From contig JALUTQ010000038.1 of assembly GCA_032718865.1 (NCBI GenBank), positions 124,001 through 188,000 of the forward strand: a DNA stretch of 64,000 nucleotides. The letters are read 5' to 3'. The notes below the pieces were generated by a model. That model saw nothing but the letters and a program-made list of their open reading frames with translations, was not told where the DNA came from and did no database searches. Below, piece by piece: positions 35,312 to 47,435 of this stretch; position 1 is the stretch's first letter; each line of letters opens with the position of its first letter. This stretch comes from Tilletia caries. Its lineage: Eukaryota; Basidiomycota; Exobasidiomycetes; Tilletiales; Tilletiaceae. The position numbers and the translations under genes were made by a program.

Positions 35312-38300
35312 TCAACCAATCTCGACTTCCCGCCTCTTCTTCTTCTTCGTCGTCTTCACTCCTCCAGCAGGAGGAGCACTGCCTCCCGCCTCACTCCCAC
35401 TCCCCGCCGCCCCTGCCCCCGCACCGCCACCACCAGGACCCGTCGTCTTCTTCCGGACCACTTTCTTCGCCTGCACCGAAGTCGCACCCTCCGGCAACTC
35501 TTCCTCCTCAAACACCGGCATCGAACGCACGGGTGCCGGAGGCGGTGGTCGAAGTCTAGGCACTGTCGTTGCTGGCGTCATAGATGAGCTTCCGCCTTCG
35601 CCGCCGCCGCCGCTCGGAGAAGCTCCCCTGGCCGGTAACTTGAGGTCGTCCAGGCTCAGCTGGACGATCGGGATGTTGTCCAGTTCGGAATCGAGTAGCT
35701 TGAGGTCGACCGGGGGCGGTCTTCTACCACCTGTCGGCGTGCCAGCTCTGGAAGATGAATCTGTCCGAGTCTGTTAAAGAATAACGTCCCCAAATTAGAC
35801 ACAAAGGATGGTCAGCATTTGGAAAGGTCCCACTCATTTGACGAAACTCGTGTGATGTATAAAGGTACGTACCATCCTGCCCAGTCGTCCCCCAAGCAAA
35901 GTCGGAGTCGAGCTACCAGATTCCAGCTCCTCCGCATCATCCTCCAGCCCCTCGTTCCCCTTCTCCTCACCAACAACGCTCCAAGACCCCGGCTCCACAA
36001 TCCACGCATACAGGTCCAACCCTGCCGGTGCAGGCACTTTGCTCTGCGCCTTCTCCGCCACAGGTCCCAGCGCGTGACCGAAGAAGAGCGGGCTGAGGAG
36101 GTGCAGACTCCGAGGGGCTGCAATGGACGAAGCTGATGCTTGCTTTCCTGGCTCGGCCTTGTTGTCGACATCAGCAACAGGCGTGAGAGAGATGGCTTGA
36201 GTGTCTGCTGATGCAATCGTCGCGTCGACGTCCCGTTGTAAGAATTGGAACATCTGGATGAACTCGGATGCCTGCAGAAAAAACAATTCCCAAGTTCGTG
36301 ATGTATGAAAGTCAATGTCAACCTCCTGGTAAATGCCATAAAAGATCAGACCCCAGCGGTACTCACCCGCTCCTGTACTTCACAATCCCGATGTGCCGCA
36401 TACACCCTCAGCGCCCTAACAACCTCCGCACTCGCCTCCTTCACCTCCCGCAACGCCTCCCTCCGCCGCCCATCATCCCTCGCCTCCCAACTCTCCGACA
36501 GACTCGCCGCCCAGTGCGCAAATACCTTCACCCCATTATGCACACACGCAGCAAGCGCATCCGAAGGGACGCCGCTGCTGATGATCCCGTGATCCTCCTC
36601 CTCCGCTGGGTCGATCGGGGCACGCAGTAGGAACACAGCGGCCGCCCTGGCGTCGTACACCTCGGCGCAGTATTCGCCCACCACCCAAGCCGCGGCCCGG
36701 AGCACTTCCACCGAGGAACCCGAGTCGTTCGTCAATGCGCGCTCCTTGAGCAACTCCACCATCTTCCGCGCGGTGACCTGCCTGACCCCTCGAACCCTCG
36801 CCGTAATATCAATAATCTGGCGGCCCACTCTCCGCCCAACACTCTCCCCACCACCACCCTCAGTACTGGCCAGCACGGTGCCCGGTAGGAGAGCGAGCCG
36901 GAGCAAAGTGGAGATGTACCATTCGAAATCCGCAATGTTCGAGTACGTGTTCTCCGAGCCGAGGTCAAGGATCCGCCGCGCAAGTTCGAGTCGGTACGAA
37001 GGGATCGTAGACGGATCACTGATCGGCCCCGACTCCCCAGCGGAAGCCGACGCCAAGGCAGATCCACCCGCCTTGCCCAAGTTAGCCCGAAGTGCCGCAG
37101 CCGCCGCCGACCCTTTGGCACTCTGGCCCGATTTCGATTTGGACGACGACGACGACGGCGCAAGTTCCGGATCGAGCTGGCGCATCAGCCTATCCACGAT
37201 ATCCCGGAACGTCTCCCGGGACGCCATCCCGCTCAACAAGTCCAACGCGCGCAACCGAATGCTCAAATCCGCATCTTCGATCGACGTCAGGATCGTCTCG
37301 TGATGTTCCGCCAGCAGATGCGGGTGGGTCGGCAAGATGCCCACAAGCGCGAGCAGACTGATGTACTTCAGATTCTGGTCCGAGTTGGTGAGGAAGTTCG
37401 AAAGCTTGTCGACGCATGTTTGCGCGAGTTCGTCCCCTCCGGGACCCGTGAGCATCCCCCCGATGATGACGGTATGAATGCACTCATACAACAAACTCAT
37501 CGCCGGCGTCGTCGAGATGATATTCCGAATCGGCGGTAAGAGCTTACGCACCAGTCGCGGCTCATACGGCGTCAAGATGCCAAAGAGCTTGATCAGCTTG
37601 ATCAGCATCCAGTTGTTCGTCGACGTCGTCAGCAGGTTGAACAGTTGCGGCGAGAGCGAGACGAACGGTTTCGGGTCCCGGCGCGAGAGCTCGCATACGA
37701 TGTTCACGGCCGCTGAGAGCACACCTGGATCGGCGTCGTCGAGCTTCTCCCGTAGACGATCCCAGGCCATGGAGAGCGCGTCTGGGAAGTGGGTGATCAC
37801 GGCGTGGAGCACTAGGATGGCTCGTTTCCGGATCGGCGGACGGGTGTGCGTCAGGAGCTTGATGATGTCCGACGCGAGGTGGCTGGCCAGGTCGGCATTC
37901 ATGATGTGCGACAGCCCGTTCAGGGCAGCCGCGACCTCCAGCGCGTCGGGCGATTGAAGATCCTTGGGTCCCCGTACCAAAACCGACCCAGTGTGAGCGC
38001 CAGTGCAAGGAGGAGGGGGGGAGGAGGAGGACAAGCTCGTCAAGCTCACCTTTTTGACCATGTTGGTAGCCAAGATGAGGACGTCGGTCTGGGGCGTGAA
38101 GCACTGAGCAACAGCGAGATACCCGACCTGCTTGAGATGATACTTAGGCGAAGCCATCACCTCAAGCATATGGAACGAAGCCTGAGCCGTAGGATACCCA
38201 AGCATTTGAAGCTGTAACATACGAAGCCATCAGCCAAAAAACCCCTTCCATCTTCTCAGCGCAGGGAGATCAAAACTCACATAAGTCAGCTTAAGGACAG

Positions 38301-38442
38301 CCTCCGTCTTAACCTGCATATCCCCACTCTTGACCTCCTCGCGAATCTCCTCGAGCACGCCGGCGATGTAGCGCGCCTCGTCCTTGGTGCCGCGGTGGGA
38401 GCGCAGGCCCTTGATGAGCGAGCTTAGCGTGCGCTCGAACAT
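35312..38442 (-). CDS. APL5: AP-3 complex subunit delta
   Basis: Large adaptin of AP-3, which sorts cargo from Golgi to vacuole. Exons 38442-38281, 38211-38050, 37962-36367, 36271-35873 and 35770-35312 keep frame for 925 residues. The N-terminus reads MFERTLSSLIKGLRSHRGTK. The adaptin HEAT solenoid is clear: YLAVAQCFTPQTDVLILATN, DADPGVLSAAVNIVCELSRR, TSTNNWMLIKLIKLFGILTP and MSLLYECIHTVI. After an Ala/Ser/Lys-rich insert, FFGHALGPVAEKAQSKVPAP marks the delta-specific hinge boundary. The C-terminus is a Gly/Ala-rich linker ending KTTKKKKRREVEIG. No appendage ear domain is visible, as in other fungi. Confidence 0.94.
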
Positions 38443-39130
38443 GGCGGAGGTGGCGGAGCGCGGGCGTGGGCGTGGGCGCGGGCGGGGAGGGGTGGGCTAC
38501 GGGCGAGAGAGAGAGAGGAGCGTGAGGGAGATCTGGCAGGACTAGGAAGAAGGCATGACCATCACCATCACCTCCTCGGAGCCTTTTCCCCTTGTCATCC
38601 ATTATTCGCTCGTGTCTCGCTCTCCCTCCTCTGTGAACGCATGGACCATGAGGGCGGCGGCTGCGAACCGGAGGACGGCATGGATGGCTCTCTCTCTCTC
38701 TCTACGAGCGCAGCTTCCATCCCACCTGCTCCTGCTGCTCCTCCCGCCGTTGTTGCCGTGGTATGTACTGTCCCTCTTCCAAATTCCAATCCTTCCTTTC
38801 TTCAACCCCCTCCTGCTCATCATCACCAGCACACGACGGTACAGATGGGAGAGTCAGTGCGAATCGTGGATTGCAAAAAACGTCAGATTGGGAAGGGGGA
38901 GAAGAAGTGGGAAACAAAGAAGTTCATCTTATGACCTGCGAGGAACAAGACATGGAAAAAAGCCCTGCGCAGGTATTCGTTTCTTTTGAGAAGGGGGGAT
39001 GGGGAGTGTAAGCGAAGGGGAGAGAGGCGAAGATAGTAAAAGTGGGGGAGGGACCCTCTGTCTCCCGGGAAGCAAAGACAGAGAGAGGGGTAGAAAGAAG
39101 GGAGCGAAAAAGAGTAAAAGGAATTCGCGT
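38443..39130. other. Intergenic, AP-3 delta promoter and Hsp70 3' flank
   Basis: 688 bp. The part next to AP-3 delta contains a gcgggcgtgggcgtgggcgcgggc repeat at about 38459-38485 and ga/ct microsatellites. The rest is purine-rich 3' flank of the Hsp70 gene. Short frames in several phases lack codon bias and splice partners. Confidence 0.5.
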
Positions 39131-39830
39131 TTAACGGCCCTGGGCCAGTCCCTTCTGCACAGCACGCCGCAAGCGCAGCGAGACACGCCGGTAGTCGTCC
39201 GCACTGGCATCCTGCAGTTCCAGCACCTCCAACGCCTTCGCCAGCTCCTGCTCAATCTGGATCTTCTGTGCCCGCTTAATCATGTTGGGCGATGAGATCG
39301 TGCTCTCTACCGAAGACACGTACGCCTCCAAGTCGTTTTTGGAGTCGTGGCGGGCCTGGAACTCCTTGTCGGCGTTCTTGAACTGCTCAGAGTCCTTGAT
39401 CATCTGCTCAATCTCCGTGCTCGACAGACGGCCGACAGAGTTGGTGATGGTGATGTTGGCCTTGCGACCGGAAGCCTTGTCCTGTGCGCTGACCTTCAGC
39501 AGACCGTTGGCATCGACCTCAAAGGTGGTGATGAGCTCAGCCTGGCCCTTGGGCATGGGTGCAATTCCGGTAAGCTCGAACTCGCCGAGCAGACGGTTGT
39601 CCTTGCACTGAGTACGCTCGCCCTCGTACACGGGGAAAGTGACTTGTGTTTGGTTGTCCTCGACGGTGGTGAAGACACGGGTCTTGTTGGTGGGGATGGG
39701 GGTGTTCCGTGGCACGACAACACCGAAAACGTCACCCTGCATGGCAACACCGAGAGAGAGCGGTGCGACGTCGAGCAACAGAAGGTCGGCAGTCTTGTCA
39801 GAGGTCTGGTTGGTCAAGACGGCAGCCTGC

Positions 39831-39868
<38 letters not shown>

Positions 39869-41550
39869 CGACTTGTTCAATTGGCGACCACCGAAGAAGT
39901 CAGAGACGAGAGACTGGATCTTGGGAATACGGGTGGAGCCACCAACGAGGACAATGTCGTCGACCTTCTCGGCTGCCATCTTGGCGTCCTTGAGAACCTT
40001 GGCGACGGGGTCAATGGTGCCCTTGAAGGCAGTGGCGTTGATCTCCTCGAAACGGGCACGGGTGATGGAGGCCTGGAAGTCGATACCGTTGGAGAGAGAG
40101 TCGACCTCGACGGTGGTCTGGGTGACACTGGACAATGTTCGCTTTGCGCGCTCGCACGCAGACCGCAGACGACGGATGGCACGCGGGTCGTCACCGATCT
40201 CGACCTTGTTCTTGCGCTCAAACTCCTTCTTGAAGTGGTCGAGAAGGGCGTTGTCGAAGTCCTCACCACCGAGATGGGTGTCACCAGCGGTTGCCTTGAC
40301 GGCGAAGACACCACCGGTAATGTTGAGAAGTGAGACATCGAACGTGCCTCCTCCCAGGTCGAAAATGAGAACGTTCTTCTCGGTCGACGACTTGGAGTCG
40401 AGACCGTAAGCAATGGCGGCGGCAGTGGGCTCGTTGATGATACGGAGAACGTCGAGACCGGCGATGGAACCTTGGTTTTGAAGAGAAAGGAATTGTCAGT
40501 CCAGATTCCGAGAGCAGGATAGGGATGTGATCCGCGCGCCGGTAGGAGGCTGTCCTCCTGTGCAAAACCCGTGACAAGTGCAAAAACGCTCATATAGCCG
40601 TTCTTAGAATATTTGATTTGAATCGCCATGGACGCCGAAGCGACTCCTGAATTAGCATGGAATGTCGATTTTGAATCTTCGCGAATGCACGTTGTCGCGG
40701 TTCGCAGAGAAGGACGGGGCCCGGCGCGGTCGACTTTGTTTCGAGAGAGCGAAAAAAAAGAATGACAACTCACCAGCATCCTTGGTTGCCAATCGCTGGG
40801 AGTCGTTGAAGTAAGCGGGGACGGTGACGACGGCCTTCTTGACCTCCTTGCCAATCTTAGCCTCTGCGATCTCCTTCATCTTGGAGAGGACCATGGCGGA
40901 GATCTCCTGTGGGGAGAAGGTCTTGGTCTCCTTGAGGTACTCGACCTCGATGAAGGGGGAGCCGTCCTTGTCGATGACCTTGAAGGGCCAGTGGAGCATG
41001 TCCTTCTTGACGTCGGGGTCATCGAAGCGACGGCCGATGAGCCGCTTGGCGTCGAAGACTGTGTGACAGAGGGAGAAGAGGAGAGGAGGGATGAGAGACG
41101 CGACAAGGGGGAGATGCGCGAGCTGATTTAAGAGACGCACCAGTCTGGCGGGGGTTCATGGCGGCCTGGTTCTTGGCAGCGTCACCGATGAGACGTTCGC
41201 TCTCGGTGAATGCGACGTATGAGGGGGTGGTGCGGTTACCCTCTGCGAAGAAGAAGGGAGGAGGATGATCAGCGGAGCGTCTTGAGAAGGAAACAGCGAG
41301 TCAACTCTGAACTGAACAACTCACGGTCATTTGGGATGATCTCGACCCGCTCGTTTACCCACCAGCCGACACATGAGTATGTTGTTCCGAGGTCTGGGAA
41401 GGGAGGGAAGACGGAAGGTTAAGCACGCAGGACGCGAGGAGGAGGAGGAGGAGCAGGGAGGACGCCGAGGGCGAGAAACGTACCAATGCCGATGGCGCCC
41501 TGGTAGACGTCGTCGTTGTTCTCTACAGACGGGAGCTCAGCAGACGCCAT
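39131..41550 (-). CDS. SSB1: Ribosome-associated Hsp70, Ssb type
   Basis: Fungal Hsp70 that binds nascent chains at the ribosome with the RAC co-chaperone. Exons 41550-41484, 41393-41325, 41242-41141, 41058-40774 and 40470-39131 give 620 residues, the Ssb length. Signatures include [51 protein letters not shown] (Ssb-type) and [14 protein letters not shown]. The C-terminus is short without the EEVD of Ssa proteins. Codons are strongly biased, consistent with high expression; the same bias produces a long open antisense frame. The last intron (40471-40773, 303 nt) is three to five times longer than its neighbours. The gene shares a divergent promoter with mitochondrial uS2. Confidence 0.94.
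40471..40773 (-). other. Unusually long intron in the Ssb gene
   Basis: 303 nt between GTGAGT and accaag, where other introns in the window are mostly 55-100 nt. A branch-like ggactgac lies about 30 nt before the acceptor. I searched for paired C/D boxes and a convincing H/ACA fold and found neither. Confidence 0.6.
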
Positions 41551-41968
41551 GGTGAAGCAGATGTGTGTTGAGGTGAGGGAGAAGGTGAATGGAGAGAAAG
41601 GGTGTGGTGGGTGGTGGGTGGAAACTGGAAACTGGAAGTCAACGCGGCCGACCGAGAAGGAAGGGGAGGAAGACATTACAACCGCCATTACAAGTGCACA
41701 CGTGGCGTTGTAATCAGCCAGCCATTCCAGTCGAACGAGCAAATTTTTCTTCCTCTCCTCTTTTTTTCACACTTCTTCCTTTTCTTTTCTATTGCTCCGA
41801 GTCACGTGGTCAGCGTCGCGCATTTAACCATCGAAATTGCGACCCACCTTCTTCTTCCGACAGCATCAGCAAGAGCCTCGTCGCTATCCAGCACTCAGCA
41901 CGCAGCACTCAGCACTCAGCACTCAGCACTCAGCACTCAGCACTCAGCACACGGGATCCTCAGGCGCG
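41551..41968. promoter_or_regulatory. Divergent promoter, SSB / mitochondrial uS2, with 7-bp minisatellite
   Basis: 418 bp between start codons. At 41889-41950 there are about eight tandem copies of cagcact, ending just upstream of the uS2m ATG, probably in its 5'UTR. The repeat is open in all frames (ALSTQHS periodicity), so an upstream in-frame ATG at 41837 would add an unlikely repetitive extension. Confidence 0.65.
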
Positions 41969-43171
41969 ATGGCCAGCTGCTCAGCATCGGGAGTGCGCGC
42001 ATCAGCCGCAGCATGCGCATCAACAACAACACGCGCAGCCACAGTCGCAGCAGCAAGACCCTTCTCCTCCACCTCAGCACCATCCCAGGTCCAATCCCAG
42101 GCCACAGCATCAACATCTGCAGCAGCAGCAGCAGCGGGGAGCAGCAACAGCGCCGACCCCACAGTCCAACAACAACAGCGCAGACAAAAACGCGCCCTCC
42201 TCGACTTCGTCGGCCAGCTCGGCTCCACACAGACCCGACACACCGCCTTCCGTCCACACAAGACCCGTCTCGAACCCCTCACAGCCAAGGAACTCACCCT
42301 CTCCCACCTCCTCGCCTCCACCGCTCAAGTCGGACACACCCTGTCCTCCTTCGCACGCGCTAACCAGGCCAATGTCTATGGTGTCCGGCACAAGCTCGCC
42401 ATCATTGACGTCGAGAAGGCTACGCTTCCTGCTCTGCGACGCGCCGCGGCTGTCGTACGTTCCATCTGCGAGCGCGACGGCGTCGTCCTCATCCTTGGCA
42501 CCAGACCGGGTCAACAGGCTGCCGTCCTGTCTGCTGCGAAACGGCTGGGGGAGAACGGGTACCACGTCACGACGGATCGCTGGCTGCCCGGTTCCATCAC
42601 CAACGCGCCCAAACTCCTCAGCGGGTCAGTCAACCACGCCCTCGCCTCCTCTCCATCCCTCCACGAACCCACCTCCTCGTCCTCCTCCTCCTCAGATGGA
42701 AACTCCCCACACGCCCCACCGAACTCCATCAAACTCGCCGCCCAAACCCTCCAACCAGACCTGCTCATCGTCCTCAACCCGGTGGAAAACCTACACGCGA
42801 TCCGGGAAGCGACGCAGTGCAACATCCCCACCATGGCCATCATCGACACCGACGTCGACCCACGCACGGTCACATACCCCATCCCTGCCAACGACGACTC
42901 CCTCCGCGCCGTCGAGCTCATCGTAGGTGTCCTCTCCAAGGCGGGCGAGCAGGGGCTCAAGGACCGACAGCGCAAGTTGGATGAGCAGGACAAGCTGCTA
43001 AGGAAGGCCGCGCGTGGACGGGCGGTGCCGCTTGCTGCGAATTCGTCGTCGTCGGCTCGCGCTGCGGCGGGGCCTAGGAACGAGTTCACCGAGGCACGCG
43101 ATGCGGAGACTCAAGATTTCACCGAGTCAACTGCGCCTGTCGAGTCGCGAAGGAATCCCAAACAACGGTGA
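41969..43171 (+). CDS. MRP4: Mitochondrial small ribosomal subunit protein uS2m
   Basis: Component of the mitochondrial 37S subunit. Intronless, 400 residues. The first 60 residues are Ala/Ser/Arg-rich without acidic residues, a typical mitochondrial presequence (ARPFSSTSAPS). The uS2 fold follows: LSHLLASTAQVGHTLSSF, NVYGVRHKLAIIDVEKATL, VLILGTRPGQQAAV, DRWLPGSITNAPKLLSG, PDLLIVLNPVENLHAIREA and PTMAIIDTDVDPRTVTYPIP. A Ser-rich insert of about 25 residues lies after LLSGS. Start chosen at 41969, downstream of a minisatellite, because it opens the targeting sequence. Confidence 0.92.
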   Translation: MASCSASGVRASAAACASTTTRAATVAAARPFSSTSAPSQVQSQATASTSAAAAAAGSSNSADPTVQQQQRRQKRALLDFVGQLGSTQTRHTAFRPHKTRLEPLTAKELTLSHLLASTAQVGHTLSSFARANQANVYGVRHKLAIIDVEKATLPALRRAAAVVRSICERDGVVLILGTRPGQQAAVLSAAKRLGENGYHVTTDRWLPGSITNAPKLLSGSVNHALASSPSLHEPTSSSSSSSDGNSPHAPPNSIKLAAQTLQPDLLIVLNPVENLHAIREATQCNIPTMAIIDTDVDPRTVTYPIPANDDSLRAVELIVGVLSKAGEQGLKDRQRKLDEQDKLLRKAARGRAVPLAANSSSSARAAAGPRNEFTEARDAETQDFTESTAPVESRRNPKQR

Positions 43172-43727
43172 AAGTTACCGGCATCAATCCCCCCCCCCCG
43201 TAATCCAAGCTCATAGCATCGGCTCATTTAAAAGGTCAAACAGACTCAGGGCCCTGCGCATGATGTGTGTCCCTTCGAAGGAACCTCAAAAATGATGGTG
43301 CAACAAGTTATAGAAGTACAGTGCGGGTAAAGGGGAAAAAAAAGGCGAAAGAGGGGGGTGTCGAATGAAGAGGACAGACGATGACAATTTGTAGAGTACC
43401 ACCCTAGGCCTGCTCATGCTCTCGTCCAAATGTCAGAGACCGAGAGCGAGGCCCCGCGAAGATGGGCCGTTGTAGATGGGAGTAATGTCCATCCTGAATT
43501 GACCTTTTGCAGAACGGCCATCTTGCAGGGCCTGACTTCTTTTTGTGTGTGTGGAGGAGCGCGTACACAGCGCGCCGGGTATCGGCCTGAAAAGTTGGGG
43601 TGGAAATGCTTGCTGGGACCCCACATGCTCCGGGAAGGCTTTCTCTCTATGCGGAATATTGTTGGGAGTGCAACAGGGGGGGACCGAATGAATGCTTGCT
43701 GGGGAAGACCGAGCGAGGGACGCCTCC
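43172..43727. other. Convergent 3' region, uS2m / PPG1
   Basis: 556 bp with C-run at 43188-43197 and A-run at about 43338-43346. No coding exon or RNA gene recognised. Confidence 0.45.
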
Positions 43728-45108
43728 TCATAAGAAGTAATGTACGCTCTCGTACTGTTCAAGAAGGATGAGAAAAGATCAGCTCTCGAATGCCCCACCC
43801 CCCCGCCCCCAGCAAGGAGTAGCCTGAAGAAATGGATGCACATACCTTGACATTATTCGCCTGCGCCGGCCCATCCCTCTCATTCTCCGGCGCCGCCTCA
43901 AACGTATTAAAATGCTTCTTCCCCCCAGGCCCGACCTCCAAAATACTAGCCATATTCCCACACCGGTAGCAGTAGTTCGGCGCGCTCCACACGGTCGAGA
44001 GCCGGTCGCCGTAGAGGACGGAGAACCCTTCCATGCAGAGCTGGTGCGCGCGCAGGATGTGGGACATTTGGTTGCGCTCGAGGAAGTGTTTGACTACGGA
44101 GGCGCCGAAGGTGTAGCCCGCTCCTCTGAAATAACAGTACGCCAAAGGATGTGAGCTACGCCTGTCCTTATCACGCGTCCGAGGGTTGGCGCGACTGGCT
44201 GGAAGGGGACTCACCGTGGTGACATTGCAAACTCCTCCTTATCTGGGTCCGGATCTGACCATACCAGGTCGGCCATAGGCCCCTCGTGTGGGATTTCTGA
44301 GAAGGAACGCGCAGCCGAGTTCCGTCAGGTCCCTCCTCTTGCTGCCTCACAGCGAGCGCGCACGGAACATCAATCTCTCACCTCGGAACCGATCGATGAT
44401 CTTGATTTGGTCAATGTAGTGTACAGACGGTGATAACCCTGCAATTGAGAAGCAAGAATGATGTGAGATCCAGACAGGACAGTGGAACCAGCTATTTCGG
44501 GGCAAAGTGGGAAGAGGCTCACCTCCATGGACGCAGAAGATCCTGTCATCGATGACGACGGATAATGTGAGGAAGTCGAACATGTCGGTGAAGTATGTCC
44601 ATACGTTTGGGCTGCCGTACTTGCGCGTGCACTCTGTGTAGAATCCGTATGTCTGTCATTGCAGAAAGAGAAGAAGAGGGAGTAGAGACATTCGACGGTC
44701 AGACGTGATGGCCGGTGTCGGGTAGAAAGGGGAGGGAGGAAGACTGACCTGTGTGACCGCTCTACTCTCGTGATTGCCGCGGATGAGCTGGATACGATCC
44801 GGATATCTAAGCTTGAGGCAGGTCAGGAGCGAGATGGTCTCCACCGAGAACAGCCCGCGATCGACATAATCGCCCAAGAAGAGATAGTTGGTATGGGGCG
44901 CATACCCGCCGATCCGAAAGATCTCAATGAGGTCGTAGAACTGGCCATGGATGTCGCCGACGACGGTGACGGGTGCGGAGATGTGGATCACGTTGGACTC
45001 GCGCATGAGCAGCTCTTTCACCTTGATGCAGATCTCTTTGAGCAGGGACTCGTGCAGGAGCTCTTTGCGGAGGAGGGTCTGGATACATGCGTCCAGATCG
45101 AACGCCAT
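43728..45108 (-). CDS. PPG1: PP2A-like serine/threonine phosphatase, PPG1 type
   Basis: Catalytic subunit of a PP2A-related phosphatase; yeast Ppg1 works with the Far/STRIPAK complex. Exons 45108-44749, 44652-44523, 44438-44382, 44296-44215, 44125-43846 and 43754-43728 give 311 residues. Metal-binding motifs are GDIHGQ (51-56), GDYVDRG (79-85) and RGNHE (110-114). The [29 protein letters not shown] and [17 protein letters not shown] segments are present. The C-terminus ends VHYFL, keeping the terminal Tyr-Phe-Leu that is carboxymethylated in PP2A-type enzymes. Ppg1 rather than Sit4 or Pph3 is chosen from [18 protein letters not shown] and [12 protein letters not shown]. The last exon has only 27 coding nt. 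Confidence 0.92.
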
Positions 45109-45546
45109 CGTGACGGGAGAAGAGCGGTCCAGGCGGCAGCAGCGGCGGCGGTGGCGGTGGCGGTGGCGGTTACGAGTACGCGACGGCGAAGGCGAAGGCG
45201 AAGGCGAAGGCGAAGGCGGGCGATGCGGAAGGGGCGTGCAGACGGGGAATCGGTGGCAGGCAGTTGAGTCGGTCAAGGCGATCAGGAAGGAGTGGCAGCA
45301 TGGACCTCGCGCAGAGGGAGGGAGCTGGCCCAATTACGTAAGCATGACGGGGACATTCCACGTGGTGCTGTCAATGTCACGTGACCGAATCCCGCTTGCC
45401 CCACCACTGCCGAGAGTAACCGAGCCGAGCTCACCTTGGGGACGAGCGCGAGCACCTCGGAGACGACATCGACAACAGCAACGACGACAACGACGACGAC
45501 GACAACGACGATGAGCTCCTTCCCCTTCTCCGTCACACTGTCAACA
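45109..45546. promoter_or_regulatory. Divergent promoter, PPG1 / MMSDH, with microsatellites
   Basis: Contains ggtggc repeats at about 45145-45172 and gaaggc repeats at about 45186-45216 near the PPG1 side, and an acgacgacaacg repeat at about 45465-45512 just before the MMSDH start. The last repeat is open in frame with the MMSDH coding region, so the true start could lie further upstream (ATG at 45436 or 45511). Confidence 0.55.
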
Positions 45547-47435
45547 ATGTCGCTTCTCCTCAGACGCTCGCTGCTTCACCCACGTGGTGCTGGTGCTGCC
45601 GCCGCCGCTTCCTGCTCTCGCCGCGGACTCGCCTCGGCAGCAACAGCAACAGCGACAGCATCGAGCTCGACCTCAACAGCCGACGCCCTACCAGCAGGAA
45701 CGCTCTCCCCCCTCGCAGCAGCACGCGCAAAGGACGCACAGTCCAAATGGGCAGGCATCTCCACCACAGGCGCCTCCACAAAGCTCTACCTCTCCGGCAA
45801 GTTCACCGACAGCGCAACCACCCGCTGGCTCGACGTACACGACCCGTCCACACAGACCCTCCTCTCCCGCGTGCCGGAGACCACGCCGGAGGAGTTCGAC
45901 GCAGCCGTCAGCGCAGCACATGCCGCCTTCCCCGCTTGGCGCGAGACGAGCATTCTCAGCCGTCAGGCCGTCATGCTCAAGCTCCAGGCCCTCCTTCGTG
46001 CGCACATGGACGACATCGCCAACGTCATCACCCTCGAGCAGGGCAAGACCTTCGCCGATGCCAAAGGTGATGTCCTTCGCGGGCTTCAGGTCGTAGAGGT
46101 CGCCTGTGGGGTCACCTCCAGCATGCTTGAAGACCGACTCGAAGTCAGCAAGGACATGGACACCCATGCCCGACGAGAGCCCCTGGGCGTCACCGCTGCG
46201 ATCAACCCTTTCAACTTCCCAGCCATGATCCCGCTCTGGACCATCCCCATGGCCCTCGTCACCGGCAACACGCTCATCCTCAAACCCTCCGAACGCGTCC
46301 CCGGCGCAAGCATGATCATCACCGAGCTCTGCGAACGCGCAGGCGTGCCTCCCGGAGTCCTCAACGTCGTCCACGGCTCTGTCGACACCGTGAATGCGAT
46401 CTGCGACGACCCTCGGATCCGCGCCGTCTCCTTTGTCGGATCCGACCGAGCGGGCAAACACATCTACCACCGCGCTACCGGCAACGGCAAGCGTGCACAG
46501 GCCAATCTCGGCGCGAAGAATCACGCCGTCCTGATGCCTGATGCCAATAAGAACTTTGCACTCAATAGCATTGCGGGCGCAGCTTTCGGCGCCGCGGGAC
46601 AGAGATGCATGGCTCTCAGCGTTGTCGTGTGCGTTGGTGAGACGGAGCAGTGGATCCCGGAGATGGTCGAGCGGGCGAAGGGGCTCAAAGTCTCCGGTGG
46701 ATTTGAGGACGGAGCAGACTTGTGAGTACACACGGTTTCGTAAAACCCTTTTGCAAAGCTTGTAAGAGATGGGTATACTCGTGCTCATTCTTTGATATTC
46801 ATGCCAGGGGCCCACTCATCTCTCCAGCCGCGCGCGAGCGTGTCATCTCCCTCACGCGATCGGCGGCAAACTCACCCAACTCCAAGCTCCTCCTCGACGG
46901 CACCACCTTCAAATCGACCGACTACCCGCACGGCAACTTCGTCGGTCCTTCCATCGTCGAGGCCGGACCTGGTTCCGAAGCATATGACCAGGAGATCTTT
47001 GGCCCAACACTGTGCATCGTCCGGGTGAAGACCCTAGACGAAGCCATTGCACTGATCAACAACAACCAATACGGTACGTGTCTCTGTTCATCATCTCTCC
47101 CTCACCTTCTGCTGCAACGAATGGCTGACCACCGAAAGCCCCAAACCCCCCTCACAGGAAACGGCACGGCCATCTTCACGACGAACGGAGCGACAGCCCG
47201 CAAGTTCGAGAAGGACGTCAACGCGGGCCAGATCGGAATCAACGTGCCCGTGCCCGTGCCACTGCCCATGTTCGCCTGGAGCGGGAACAAGGGATCGGTC
47301 ATTGGCGATATCGGCTTCTACGGCAAGTCGGCCATCAACTTCTACACGTCGTTCAAGACGGTGACTGCGAACTGGCGCGCGGCGGATGCGGAGTTGAGCG
47401 AGCGGGCGTCGGTCAATATGCCGACTATGAACTGA
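45547..47435 (+). CDS. Methylmalonate-semialdehyde dehydrogenase, mitochondrial
   Basis: CoA-acylating aldehyde dehydrogenase of valine and pyrimidine breakdown (ALDH6 family). Exons 45547-46721, 46808-47073 and 47158-47435 give 572 residues. A cleavable presequence is likely ([19 protein letters not shown]). Family motifs are [56 protein letters not shown] and the catalytic segment [10 protein letters not shown] with Cys at about 354. The segment [10 protein letters not shown]...[10 protein letters not shown] lies N-terminal. The C-terminal part reads [20 protein letters not shown] and [13 protein letters not shown]. Start at 45547 preferred because it opens the presequence. Confidence 0.94.

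Noticed and set aside
36746..37957. Several plus-strand frames opposite AP-3 delta
   Set aside because: They overlap the adaptin solenoid in antisense and lack start context, splice partners or domains.
39347..40333. 328-residue plus-strand frame opposite the Ssb gene
   Set aside because: Shadow of highly biased Hsp70 codons; no independent signals.
40471..40773. Intronic snoRNA in the Ssb gene
   Set aside because: No RUGAUGA/CUGA pair with flanking stem and no convincing H/ACA fold found by eye.
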